Below, piece by piece: positions 44,805 through 53,665 of a stretch of DNA of 64,000 nt. The position numbers and the translations under genes were made by a program. The notes beneath the pieces were generated by a model. The model made no database searches and was not told the origin of the DNA. It worked only from the letters and a program-made list of their open reading frames with translations. Origin of the DNA: JAGGAG01 sp964638035 (GTDB lineage Bacteria; Gemmatimonadota; Gemmatimonadetes; Gemmatimonadales; GWC2-71-9); NCBI GenBank assembly GCA_964638035.1, contig CAZWXD010000005.1, positions 78,610-142,609 of the forward strand, written 5' to 3'. Each line of letters begins with the position of its first letter. Position 1 is the first letter of the stretch.

Positions 44805-45808
44805 TACAGGTCCATCCGGTACGCGGCGCCCACCAGTACGGAGTACCGCCCGATGAGTCCCACCTCGGTCCGGATGCTCCAGCGATCACTGAGGTCCAGG
44901 TTCGCGCCGACGAGCAGGTTCCACCGGGTTGCCGGTGCCTTCTTGAGCGAGTAGTTGACGGTGACGTCGGAGTAGTCCCCGGACAGCAGGCGCTCCACCA
45001 GGGCGTCCACCACGGCGCGCTGGGGTGGGGTCAGGTCCTGGTACCAGTCCTCGTTCTCCACGTTCTCCAGCCGGTCACGAATCTGGTCGACGGTCCCCGG
45101 GGGGAGCGCTTCCGACAGCGCGATGCTCCCGTGGGTCTCGCTCGCGAACTTCACGTTCATCGTACCGGCCCAGAGCCCGAGTCGCTTTCCACCCCACACG
45201 GGGAAGGCCCGGCCGAACCGCAGTGACAGCACGCGGCTCTGCACCGGCTCACTCAGTTTCTCGAGGTCGGTCCAGGCCCAGTTCACGTCCACCACGCTGA
45301 AGAATTTCCGGATGCCGAAGGCTCCCGTGATGCCGACGCCCGCATAGCGGCCGGTCTGGTCCACGCTGCTGGTGAGCGGAATCGGCTCGGTGAGTCGCAC
45401 GGTGGTGTTGGCAGCTGCCAGGCCGCCCATGGCGTAGACGTTGAGGAAGGGCAGCACCCAGAGTTCCACCCGGGCATTGACGGTAAGGGCGCTCGAGTTG
45501 TTGTCGCCGAACTTGATGGCCTCAATCGGCACCGTGGGGTTGCCGCCGGTGCTGAGGCCCAGTTCGCTGATCTCGATGTCCTGGACGGCCCAGAACGAGT
45601 TCAGGTTGATGCCAAGGGGCTTGGGGAGCCTGAATCCGCGCTCGATCGCCTTGCGGCCCAGGATCGGGAAGATGTTGTCGTAATGGGCGAGGATGCTGTC
45701 ACGGGATGCCCTCGAGAGGTCGAGGTCGGGCTGCTGCTGCGCCCGGGCAGGACGGGCAGCGGCAGCGAGTGTCACGATCGTGAATAGCAGACCACGTGGC
45801 GTCGGCAT
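44804..45808 (-). CDS. Exported outer-membrane-type protein
   Basis: 334 residues with a signal peptide (cleavage near A-R-A-Q). The N-terminal part has S-I-L-A-H-Y-D-N-I-F-P-I-L-G-R-K-A-I-E-R, then alternating strands suggestive of a barrel (A-G-V-G-I-T-G-A-F-G-I, V-D-V-N-W-A-W-T-D, L-R-F-G-R-A-F), and a small acidic helix region (D-Q-I-R-D-R-L-E-N-V). No family is recognised. It sits 75 bases after the kinase and 1 base over the smaller barrel gene, so it is presumably under the sigma/kinase operon control. Confidence 0.66.
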   Translation of the reverse strand: MPTPRGLLFTIVTLAAAARPARAQQQPDLDLSRASRDSILAHYDNIFPILGRKAIERGFRLPKPLGINLNSFWAVQDIEISELGLSTGGNPTVPIEAIKFGDNNSSALTVNARVELWVLPFLNVYAMGGLAAANTTVRLTEPIPLTSSVDQTGRYAGVGITGAFGIRKFFSVVDVNWAWTDLEKLSEPVQSRVLSLRFGRAFPVWGGKRLGLWAGTMNVKFASETHGSIALSEALPPGTVDQIRDRLENVENEDWYQDLTPPQRAVVDALVERLLSGDYSDVTVNYSLKKAPATRWNLLVGANLDLSDRWSIRTEVGLIGRYSVLVGAAYRMDL

Positions 45809-45883
45809 TGTCAGGGCATGCTCCGCTCGTGCTATGGCGTTCAGGGCAGTGTATCACGCATCGCCGCAGGAAGCCGGATCCAC

Positions 45884-48559
45884 CTACCGCGTGATCCCGC
45901 CCGAGGTATCGGCGATCTCGGCCCGGAACCGGGCCGCGAGTTCCCGCTCTCCCAGGGAATCATATGCCACGACCAGGTCGCGGCGCGCCGCCCGGAGGAA
46001 GCTCACGCCCGGGCTTGCCTGCCTCGCCACGATATCATACCCCGCGCGGCTTTCGGCAGCACCCTCCCGGAAGCGTCCGTCCCGGATCAATGTGCGCCCG
46101 AGCTTGATGCGGCCGATCCCGGTGTTCAGGTGGTCCGGCCCCTGGGCGCGGGTGAACTGCTCGATCGCGCTCCGGTACATCGCTTCCGCCTGGTGATAGT
46201 CCTTCCGGGACAGGTAGACACCCCCGAGGTTGGAGAGGGCAATCCCCACCAGGTAGTGCCCCCCAGGATAGGTGACCCGGTAGATCGCGGCCATGCGGCC
46301 GTAGTAGCGCTCCGCATCGTCCAGGCGCCCCTGTTGCACGGCGATGTTGCCGAGCTCGTTCACGGTGGAGGCCACCTGCGGGTGCACGGGACCGAAGACG
46401 CGCTCGCGCACGGCCAGGGCACGGTGAAGCTCGGTGTCGGCCTCGGCAAACCGCTGCTCGCTTACCAGCGCCCGGCCCAGCATCGTCATGTGCGAGGCCA
46501 CGACCGGATGATCCTCGCCATACCACGGCTGGCTGATCGCGAGCGCCTCCCGGTAGTAGCGCTCGGCCTCGGGGTAGTTCCCCCGCTCGAACTGGGAGGC
46601 CCCGAGGTTGATCAGCACCTCGGCCACGAGGGGGTGGCGTGGCCCGTGCACCTGCCGCGTCAGGGCCAGGAGGTTGTTGTTGATCGAGTCGGCCAGGCCG
46701 TGATGGCCGGCGTAGAAATGTGTGCTGGCGAGTTCTCCCATGGCGCGAAGGAGCCCGGTGGTATCGCCCGGGTCGGCCGCGCGGGCGCGCACGACGCCTT
46801 CCAGGAGCACGAGCGACTCGTCATACGAGCCCCGTTCCTGCAGGACCCGACCCAGCGTCGTGCGTGCCTCCAGGGTGCGTGGGCTGGTCGGCTCCGCTCG
46901 CGCCAGGTCCCTGAGTCCCGCGCGAACCAGGCCCTCGGCCTCCTCGAGGCGCGCCTGTGCCACGCGCAACTCCCCCAGGGACACCCTGACTGCGGCCGTG
47001 TTCGGGGCGTGCTCGCCCTCCAGGCGCATGCGCGCGGCGAGCGCCGCCCCGAGCAGGGTGTCGGACTGGTCGAGTTTCCCCAGCTTGAGGTAGAGGCCCC
47101 CCAGCGTCTGGCGCAGCTCCGCCTGGGCGAGCGGTTCCCGTTCCAGCGTGCGCGCCTCCTCCGCGCCGCGGTCCAGCAACGTCAGGACCCGCAGGCTGTC
47201 GGACGGCCCGGCCGCCTCGTCTCCTCCCTGGAAGAGGTTGAGGGTGAACTCCTGGATTCGCTGGGCCCGCGCGGCCTCCGCCAGCGCGCGATCGCGTGCG
47301 CTGGCGAGGCGCACCAGGTAGAACGCCGTCAGCGCCACCAGCGTGGCCAGCACGGCCAGGGCGGCCAGCACGGGGACCCGGTTGCGCCGCACGAACTTCC
47401 CCAACCGGTAGCCCACGGTGTCGGGTCGGGCCTCGAGGGGCTCACCCCTGAGCGAGTGGTCGATGTCCCGGATCAGGGCCTCGACGCTGCGGTATCGGCG
47501 TGCCGGGTCCTTGTGCATTGCCGTGAGGCACAGGACATCCAGGTCGGCCCAGGACACTCGTCCCTCGAGCCGCCCGGCTGGCGTCGGCTCGGCTGCACGC
47601 CGCGCCGCCGCCCGTGCCACGGCACTCGGGCGCACCGGCTCGCGCTCCGCCAGGATGGCCTCTGCCTCACGCGGGGTGTGGTGGGACAGGTCGAATGGCA
47701 GTCGGTCGGTCAGCAGTTCGTAGAGGATGATCCCCAGCGAGTACACGTCGGTGTGGAGCCCGACCTGGTCGCCCCGCACCTGCTCGGGCGCCGCGTACGC
47801 CGGGGTCATCATGCGGAGGCCTGTCCGGGTCTGGTCCTCCGGGACCTCCAGGTTTGCCAGGTGCTTCGCGATCCCGAAGTCCAGGAGCTTCACCGTGCCA
47901 TCGGCCGCCACGAGGATGTTGGACGGCTTGAGGTCGCGGTGGATCACGGCGTGGTGGTGTGCGTGCAGTACCGCCTCACAGACCGCGCGGAAGAGCGTCA
48001 GGCGCTCGTTGATGCTGCTGCCCCGGGCACGGCAGTGATCCGTGAGGGGCTTGCCCTCGACGTACTCCATGACGAACCAGGGCGTGCCATCGGGCAGGGT
48101 GTTGGCGTCGAACAGGCGTGCAATGGACGGGTGGTTGAGCTGGGCCAGCGTGCGCTGCTCTGCGGCGAATCGCTCGCGCCGGGCGGGGGAGAGCCAGGCA
48201 TCCCGGAGGATCTTGATGGCCGCCTCGCTCCCGAGGTCAGGGCGCCTCGCGAGGTAGACCACACCCATCCCGCCCTCGCCCAGCACCCGCACCAGCCTCC
48301 ACGCCCCGAACGAGCGCTCGCGCAAGGCGGCCGGGATGCCGTCCTTCAGCACCGCATGCGCCACCTCGGCGAGGGACCGGTCCAGGACGCTGGGCGCCGC
48401 GTCAGCCGCCAGCAACGCCAGGACCTCTGCGGCGAGCGCCTCATCCCCACACGCTGCGGCGACCCAGGCCGCTCGCCGCTCCTCCGGAACGTCGAGCGCC
48501 CGGTGGAACAGGCCCTGGACGGCCTCCCATCGTGCAGCCGACCCCCCTGCGCCGTCCAT
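45884..48559 (-). CDS. Ser/Thr protein kinase with TPR repeats
   Basis: 891 residues. The kinase domain (about 85-370) has P-loop G-E-G-G-M-G, Lys116 in A-I-K-I-L-R, catalytic H-R-D-L-K-P-S-N (Asp209), D-F-G (227) and A-P-E-Q: all needed residues. A single TM (about 395-417) is followed by about 12 TPR-like repeats outside the membrane (L-G-R-V-L-Q-E-R-G-S-Y and similar). The order ECF sigma then kinase-TPR is typical of Gemmatimonadota and other soil phyla, with the kinase expected to control the sigma or its regulon. ATG 48559 is 2 bases past the sigma stop; a GTG at 48565 overlapping that stop is equally possible. Confidence 0.9.
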   Translation of the reverse strand: MDGAGGSAARWEAVQGLFHRALDVPEERRAAWVAAACGDEALAAEVLALLAADAAPSVLDRSLAEVAHAVLKDGIPAALRERSFGAWRLVRVLGEGGMGVVYLARRPDLGSEAAIKILRDAWLSPARRERFAAEQRTLAQLNHPSIARLFDANTLPDGTPWFVMEYVEGKPLTDHCRARGSSINERLTLFRAVCEAVLHAHHHAVIHRDLKPSNILVAADGTVKLLDFGIAKHLANLEVPEDQTRTGLRMMTPAYAAPEQVRGDQVGLHTDVYSLGIILYELLTDRLPFDLSHHTPREAEAILAEREPVRPSAVARAAARRAAEPTPAGRLEGRVSWADLDVLCLTAMHKDPARRYRSVEALIRDIDHSLRGEPLEARPDTVGYRLGKFVRRNRVPVLAALAVLATLVALTAFYLVRLASARDRALAEAARAQRIQEFTLNLFQGGDEAAGPSDSLRVLTLLDRGAEEARTLEREPLAQAELRQTLGGLYLKLGKLDQSDTLLGAALAARMRLEGEHAPNTAAVRVSLGELRVAQARLEEAEGLVRAGLRDLARAEPTSPRTLEARTTLGRVLQERGSYDESLVLLEGVVRARAADPGDTTGLLRAMGELASTHFYAGHHGLADSINNNLLALTRQVHGPRHPLVAEVLINLGASQFERGNYPEAERYYREALAISQPWYGEDHPVVASHMTMLGRALVSEQRFAEADTELHRALAVRERVFGPVHPQVASTVNELGNIAVQQGRLDDAERYYGRMAAIYRVTYPGGHYLVGIALSNLGGVYLSRKDYHQAEAMYRSAIEQFTRAQGPDHLNTGIGRIKLGRTLIRDGRFREGAAESRAGYDIVARQASPGVSFLRAARRDLVVAYDSLGERELAARFRAEIADTSGGITR

Positions 48560-48561
48560 GG

Positions 48562-49089
48562 TCACGGGCCCAGTTCGCGCGCCAGCCAGGCCTTCGCCGA
48601 GCGCCAATCGCGCAACACCGTCGCTTCCGACACACCGAGCAGTTCCGCCGTCTCCTTGACGTCCAGGCCACCAAAGAACCGGCTCTCCACCATCTCCGCC
48701 TGGCGGGGACTCACCCGGGCCAGCGCCTCCAGGGCGGCATCGAGGTCCAGGACGCCACTCGCGTCGCTGCCCATGCCGTCAAGCGACTCGTCCAGGGTGA
48801 TGGCGGCCACGCCGCTCCCGCGCTTGGTCGCATGCCGCCTCCGCGCCGCCTCCACCAGCACTTGCCGCATGGCACGGGCAGCGATCCGCTTGAAGTGCAG
48901 GGGGGAGGTATGGGCCACCTGGGGGGAATGCGCGAGCTTCATCCAGGCCTCGTTGACCAGCGCCGTGGGGCTGAGGGTGGCCGAGGGGTCGTCACGCTGG
49001 ACACTGCTGGCGAGGCGCCGCAGCTCCTCGTAGGTCGCGCTGAAGAGCGCGTCCAGGGCCTCCCGGTCCCCAAGGTCGGTGTCGGTCAT
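48562..49089 (-). CDS. ECF-type RNA polymerase sigma factor (Sig-70_X6-like)
   Basis: 175 residues. Region 2 (S-A-T-Y-E-E-L-R-R-L-A, L-V-N-E-A-W-M-K-L-A) and region 4 HTH (D-V-K-E-T-A-E-L-L-G-V-S-E-A-T-V-L-R-D-W) are both clear. The S-P-T-A-L-V-N-E-A-W and A-R-R-R-H-A-T-K-R features match sigma factors usually found next to Ser/Thr kinase genes. There is no anti-sigma gene, so the adjacent kinase is the likely controller. There is no Shine-Dalgarno sequence; a TACAAC box ends 5 bases before the ATG. Confidence 0.93.
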   Translation of the reverse strand: MTDTDLGDREALDALFSATYEELRRLASSVQRDDPSATLSPTALVNEAWMKLAHSPQVAHTSPLHFKRIAARAMRQVLVEAARRRHATKRGSGVAAITLDESLDGMGSDASGVLDLDAALEALARVSPRQAEMVESRFFGGLDVKETAELLGVSEATVLRDWRSAKAWLARELGP

Positions 49090-49094
49090 GCACT

Positions 49095-49123
49095 GTTGTA
49101 CGGCCGGGCCGTCGGCGGCGCAA
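49095..49123 (-). promoter_or_regulatory. Candidate promoter of the ECF sigma-kinase operon
   Basis: Minus strand: TTGCGC (49123-49118), 17 bases, TACAAC (49100-49095), with the ATG only 5 bases downstream. The transcript would be leaderless. Confidence 0.45.
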
Positions 49124-49166
49124 CTTGGCCCGCCTGACGTCCGCCGTCCAACGTCCCAATGTCCCC

Positions 49167-49196
49167 TTGACACCTCCGCCCTCCATTCCGCGCAAT
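49167..49196 (+). promoter_or_regulatory. Candidate promoter of the small membrane-protein gene
   Basis: A perfect TTGACA (49167-49172), 18 bases, then CGCAAT (49191-49196). The leader of about 35 bases ends in GGAGG before ATG 49238. It lies back-to-back with the sigma-operon promoter. Confidence 0.38.
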
Positions 49197-49237
49197 GCAG
49201 GCGTCCCGATCCCACCGACGACTCCCTGGAGGCATCC

Positions 49238-49594
49238 ATGTACGGCCAGCCGCGGTTCTCCGAGGTCACCCCCCAGCAGCTCGTTGGCGTGCTCAAGGCC
49301 ACCGGGTCCACCGATCCCGACGTACTCGCCGCGGCACTGGACCAGTTTGCCGCGCCCTACCGCCCGCTCAAGTGGTTTGGCATCTGGGGCATGGTCACGG
49401 GCGGCCTCTGCACCATCATGATCGTCCTCGCCTTCATCGGCATTCCCATCTTCATCTTCGGCGTCTGGGCCTTCCGCCGCGCCAGGAAGAATGCCCAGGT
49501 GATCGACACCACCTACCGCGAGTACATGAGCCAGCTGGGCGTGGCCGTGCCATCCGTGGGTACGGCACAGCCTGGCCTTCGCGCCGTAGGCTGA
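49238..49594 (+). CDS. Small membrane protein of unknown function
   Basis: 118 residues. A soluble N-terminal region (P-Q-Q-L-V-G-V-L-K, about 1-50) leads to a hydrophobic stretch at about 54-88 long enough for two short membrane segments, then a basic R-R-A-R-K-N. GGAGG lies 4 bases before the ATG. The gene is divergent from the ECF sigma gene and lies upstream of DUF2252. No family is recognised. The start at 49238 is preferred over an upstream in-frame codon because of the ribosome-binding site. Confidence 0.7.
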   Translation: MYGQPRFSEVTPQQLVGVLKATGSTDPDVLAAALDQFAAPYRPLKWFGIWGMVTGGLCTIMIVLAFIGIPIFIFGVWAFRRARKNAQVIDTTYREYMSQLGVAVPSVGTAQPGLRAVG

Positions 49595-49702
49595 GCCTGC
49601 AGGGTGCGTGGGTCCGTGGCGCGGTCGGCCACGGGTCCACGCGCGCCATCGGCCACCACGCGCCTGCCTTGCCGTGCCACCAATCCCGCCCCACTATCCG
49701 TC

Positions 49703-51103
49703 ATGTCGCCGGACCCCGTCGCGCCTGCCTCGTCCCAGCCCCTCGCCCGGACGGCCTCCCGCCAGGGCCGGGTCGCCTGGGGCAAGGCCATCCGGAAACT
49801 GGTTCCGCGGTCCGCGCACGCCACGTGGGAACCGGCCCCCGATCGCCGGGACCCGGTTGACCTCCTCCGTGACACCGACGCAGGCCGAACGGGCGACCTG
49901 CTCCCGATTCGCTACGGTCGCATGCTCGAGTCACCGCTTGCGTTCTTCCGGGGTGCGGCGGCCCTGATGGCAAGCGACCTTGCGACGACCCCCGATACCG
50001 GCGTCCGGGTGCAGGCCTGCGGCGATTGCCACCTGATGAACTTCGCCGGGTTCGCGGTGCCGGGGCGTGACGTGGTCTTCGACATCAACGACTTCAATGA
50101 GACCCTCCCGGCACCCTGGGAGTGGGACCTCAAGCGCCTCACGACCAGCGCCGTGCTGGCCGCACGGCATGCCCGCCTGGGTCGGAAGGCCGGCCGGGAA
50201 GCGGCCGCCGCTGCTGCGCGCGAGTATCGCGAGCAGGTGCTGGCCCTGGCGGGAATGCGCGAGCTGGAGATCTGGTACGACCGGGCCGGCGGGCGCGACC
50301 TGCTGCCAGGCTCCGGCGCAAAGGCGGCGCGCCGGTGGCGCCGCCGCGCCGAGCGACGGTCGGTCCAGGACACGCAGTTGATGGATGATTTCCCTCGCCT
50401 CGAGACCGAGGAGGGGAACGCCACGCGCGTCCGTGAGCACCCACCCCAGCTCACCAGGCCGCCCGGGGACGAGGCGCTGGCCCTCGAGGCAGGTATCCGC
50501 CGGGTGCTGGCGCGGTATCGTGTCACGCTCCCGGACGAGGGCCGCGCGCTCCTTGATCGCTTCGAGTTCGCCGACTGCGTGGCGCGGTTGCCGGGGGTGG
50601 GCAGCATGGGGGCGGCGTCCAGCGTGGTGCTCCTCGTGGCAGCAGGCGATGACCCGCTCTTCCTGCAGGTTCGGGAGGCACGGCGGTCCGTGCTGGAGGG
50701 CGCCGCAGGCCCCGGCGTGCACATGCACCAGGGCCAGCGGATCGTCGCAGGCGAGCGACTCCTTCAGGCGATCCCCGATCCGTTCCTGGGCTGGACCGAG
50801 GACGACGCCGGGCGGCACCTGGCGATCCGCCACCTGGGAAGGGCAGCGGTGCAGCCCCGGGTCGAGGCCTGGGAGGCCGATGCGCTGGTCGAGTTCGCCG
50901 GGTGGTGTGGGGGTGTCCTGGCCCGTGCGCATGCCCGCAGCGGTGATCCCGCCGTCCTGGCCGGCTACCTGGGCCAGGGAGAGCCGTTCGACCGTGCGGC
51001 CACGGCGTTCGCCGAGGCTTACGCCGACCAGAACGATCGCGACTATCGCGATTTTCGTGCGGCGGCCGACCGCGGCGCGGTGCAGGCCGAGTCCTCGCCC
51101 TGA
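49703..51103 (+). CDS. DUF2252-family protein
   Basis: 466 residues of DUF2252 (uncharacterised, related in fold to aminoglycoside/choline kinases). Visible blocks: L-L-P-I-R-Y-G-R-M, A-F-F-R-G-A-A-A-L-M-A-S-D, C-G-D-C-H-L-M-N-F-A-G-F, V-F-D-I-N-D-F-N-E-T-L-P-A-P-W-E-W-D-L-K-R and the C-terminal A-H-A-R-S-G-D. The conserved H/D clusters suggest metal or nucleotide binding. The ATG 49703 lies in a short spacer from the previous gene; a longer upstream frame has an Arg/Pro-rich, non-family N terminus. A biological function is not known. Confidence 0.9.
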   Translation: MSPDPVAPASSQPLARTASRQGRVAWGKAIRKLVPRSAHATWEPAPDRRDPVDLLRDTDAGRTGDLLPIRYGRMLESPLAFFRGAAALMASDLATTPDTGVRVQACGDCHLMNFAGFAVPGRDVVFDINDFNETLPAPWEWDLKRLTTSAVLAARHARLGRKAGREAAAAAAREYREQVLALAGMRELEIWYDRAGGRDLLPGSGAKAARRWRRRAERRSVQDTQLMDDFPRLETEEGNATRVREHPPQLTRPPGDEALALEAGIRRVLARYRVTLPDEGRALLDRFEFADCVARLPGVGSMGAASSVVLLVAAGDDPLFLQVREARRSVLEGAAGPGVHMHQGQRIVAGERLLQAIPDPFLGWTEDDAGRHLAIRHLGRAAVQPRVEAWEADALVEFAGWCGGVLARAHARSGDPAVLAGYLGQGEPFDRAATAFAEAYADQNDRDYRDFRAAADRGAVQAESSP

Positions 51104-51207
51104 CGGGGAGCCTGCGCCGCGGGCGTACCTCCACTATAGTTGACGTCGCCATGCTGCCGTTGCCTGCCTTCGACGACGCGGCAACCCCTCTCCCATCCGG
51201 AGCAACC

Positions 51208-53580
51208 ATGCGTCGAACCGCCACGCGGTCGTCCTGGATCCCGTCTCGTGCAGCCTGCGGGGCGGCTGCGTGCCTCATTGGCCTCGTAGCCTGCACCGGG
51301 CCGGCCAACCGGGACACGTCGGGTGCCGCCGGGGAGCAGCTCCCCAGGCCCGACCCGGCCTTCACCGGGACAGTCGGCGAGACGTACGAGACCTCGAAGG
51401 CCGCCTATCCGGCACCCGTCCGGGCACCCAGGGGAGCGCCCAACGTGCTCCTCATCCTGCTGGATGACGTCGGATTCGGCATGGCTGGGACGTTCGGCGG
51501 CCCCGTGCCCACGCCGACGCTGGATCGACTCGCTGCACGCGGCCTTCGATACAACAACTTCCACACCACCGCCCTCTGCTCCCCCACGCGGGCCGCGCTG
51601 CTGGCGGGGCGGAACCACCACTCGGTCGGGAACGGCGTTATCACGGAGATGGGCACCGGGTTTCCCGGCTACACCGGCATCATTCCCCGCTCGGCAGCGC
51701 TCCTTCCGGAGATCCTGGGCCAGAACGGCTACGCCACGGCAGCGTTCGGCAAGTGGCACAACACGCCGGAGATGGAGATCAGTCCTGCCGGTCCCTTCGA
51801 TCGGTGGCCGACTGGCCTGGGTTTCGACTATTTCTACGGATTCAACCAGGGGGAAGCCAGCCAGTTCTACCCGGTACTCTACCGCAACACGACGCCGGTG
51901 GATCCCCCCGGCACGCCGGAGGAGGGCTACCACTTCGGCGTGGACATGACCAACGAGACCATCAACTGGGTCAACAACGTCCATGCGGCCGACCCGGATC
52001 GCCCCTGGTTCGTGTACTACTCCACCGGAGCGGTGCACGCACCCCACCACGTGTCGCCGGCGTGGCGCAAGCGCTTTCAGGGACAGTTCGACCAGGGCTG
52101 GGACAGTGTCCGGGCCCAGACCTGGGCGCGGCAGCTGCAGATGGGCGTGATCCCCGCCGGGACGCAGCTCACGCCGCGGCCCGCCGAGATCCCCGCATGG
52201 GACGCGCAGCCGGCAAACGCGCGGCGCGTGTATGCGCGACTCATGGAGAACTACGCCGGGTACCTCGCGTTCACCGATGACCAGGTGGCGCGTCTGGTCG
52301 CGGCGCTGGAGCGCACGGGGCAACTCGACAACACGATGATCATCTTCATCGTGGGCGACAACGGTGCCAGTGCCGAGGGCGGCCTCGAGGGCACGGTGAA
52401 CGAGACGCTGAGCCTCCTGGGTGTGCCGCTCGGCCTCAAGGGCCTCGAGGACAACTTTGACCGCCTGGGCGGGCCGGGCACCGAGCCGCACGTGCCCGTG
52501 GGCTGGGCCTGGGCCATGGACGCTCCCTTTCAGTGGACCAAGCAGGTCGCGTCGCACTTTGGGGGCACCCGCAACCCCGTGGTGATCTCCTGGCCGTCAC
52601 GCATCAAGCAGGAGGGCCAGCTTCGGTCGCAGTTCCACCATGTCATTGACGTGGTGCCGACGGTGCTCGATGCTGCTGGTGTCCGTGAGCCCTCCAGGGT
52701 GAACGGCATCGAGCAGATGCCCATCCAGGGCGTGAGCATGGCCTATTCGTTCGACTCGGCGAACGCGCCCACGCACCACCCGGTGCAGTACTTCGAGATG
52801 CTGGGCAACCGGGCCATCTACTCGAACGGCTGGGTTGCGGCGGCTCGTCACGGTCGCCTTCCGTGGGAGGCCCCGACCAGTGGACCACCGTCGTTCGATG
52901 CAGACAAGTGGGAGCTGTACCATGTGGACCAGGACTTCTCCGAGGCCGTGGACCTTGCGTCGCAGGAGCCAGCCAGGCTCAAGGAGCTGCAGGCGCTGTT
53001 CATGACCGAGGCGAAGAAGTACAACGTCCTGCCGCTGGACGACCGGTTCTCCGAGCGGATGGATCCCTCGAACCGGGTGAGTGGGACGCCCCGGACCTCA
53101 TGGAGCTACGGAAGCGGGGTCAGGATGCCGGAGCCGGTGGGACCGTTGGTCTGGCCGTTCCACCACACCGTGGAGGCCACGCTTGCGGCGGGCGGCGCTG
53201 CCAACGGCGCCATTGTCCTGTCGGGTGGCGAAGGGGGCGGGTGGGTGCTGTATGCCGACCACGGCAAGCTGGTCTACGCCACCAACCTGAACGGCACCAG
53301 CTACGTCCGGTCCACGCTCCCGATCCCGCAAGGACGAACTACCGTCGGCGCCGAGATCATCCCCGAGGGCGGGCACCTGAAGCCGGCCAGGGTGAAGCTC
53401 ACGATTGATGGCAAGCCGGCGGGCGAGGGCATGGTTCCCAGGATCTCCTTCCGCTGGGGCCTGGAGCCCTTCCAGGTGGGTCGCGACGACATCTCACCAG
53501 TAGCGGCTGCGTATGAGAAGCAGGGTGCGTTTCCACTGAACCGGCAGGTCGAGGGAGTGCGGTTCAGCCTGGTGAAGTAG
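51208..53580 (+). CDS. Arylsulfatase lipoprotein
   Basis: 790 residues of the sulfatase family. The formylglycine site is C124-S-P-T-R, so maturation needs a formylglycine-generating enzyme. The N-terminal metal block is L-L-D-D-V-G-F-G. Later ligands include G-K-W-H and G-D-N-G-A. A lipobox L-V-A-C-T (near residue 29) anchors the enzyme outside the inner membrane. The C-terminal region after 600 looks like the beta-rich tail of large arylsulfatases. It cleaves sulfate esters. GGAG lies 5 bases before ATG 51208. An in-frame ATG at 51151, 10 bases after a TATAGT box, would spoil the signal sequence. Confidence 0.94.
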   Translation: MRRTATRSSWIPSRAACGAAACLIGLVACTGPANRDTSGAAGEQLPRPDPAFTGTVGETYETSKAAYPAPVRAPRGAPNVLLILLDDVGFGMAGTFGGPVPTPTLDRLAARGLRYNNFHTTALCSPTRAALLAGRNHHSVGNGVITEMGTGFPGYTGIIPRSAALLPEILGQNGYATAAFGKWHNTPEMEISPAGPFDRWPTGLGFDYFYGFNQGEASQFYPVLYRNTTPVDPPGTPEEGYHFGVDMTNETINWVNNVHAADPDRPWFVYYSTGAVHAPHHVSPAWRKRFQGQFDQGWDSVRAQTWARQLQMGVIPAGTQLTPRPAEIPAWDAQPANARRVYARLMENYAGYLAFTDDQVARLVAALERTGQLDNTMIIFIVGDNGASAEGGLEGTVNETLSLLGVPLGLKGLEDNFDRLGGPGTEPHVPVGWAWAMDAPFQWTKQVASHFGGTRNPVVISWPSRIKQEGQLRSQFHHVIDVVPTVLDAAGVREPSRVNGIEQMPIQGVSMAYSFDSANAPTHHPVQYFEMLGNRAIYSNGWVAAARHGRLPWEAPTSGPPSFDADKWELYHVDQDFSEAVDLASQEPARLKELQALFMTEAKKYNVLPLDDRFSERMDPSNRVSGTPRTSWSYGSGVRMPEPVGPLVWPFHHTVEATLAAGGAANGAIVLSGGEGGGWVLYADHGKLVYATNLNGTSYVRSTLPIPQGRTTVGAEIIPEGGHLKPARVKLTIDGKPAGEGMVPRISFRWGLEPFQVGRDDISPVAAAYEKQGAFPLNRQVEGVRFSLVK

Positions 53581-53592
53581 GGTCGGGTGCGT

Positions 53593-53622
53593 CGAGCCCG
53601 TGTTGCGCGCAACACGGGCTCG
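53593..53622. terminator. Perfect 30-bp palindrome between convergent sulfatase and arginase genes
   Basis: cgagcccgtgttgc (53593-53606) pairs with gcaacacgggctcg (53609-53622), a full palindrome with a 2-base centre. It lies 12 bases after the sulfatase stop and 43 bases before the arginase stop. It is the strongest hairpin in the window and is suited to bidirectional termination, though T-tracts are weak on both sides. Confidence 0.75.
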
Positions 53623-53665
53623 TTCGTGCTCCTGCTCCCGTGCCGCCCAGCGGGTACAGCCGGCC

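Noticed and set aside
45818..49033. A 1071-residue plus-strand frame opposite the kinase and sigma genes
   Set aside because: The minus strand shows complete kinase and sigma motifs; the plus frame has no domain.
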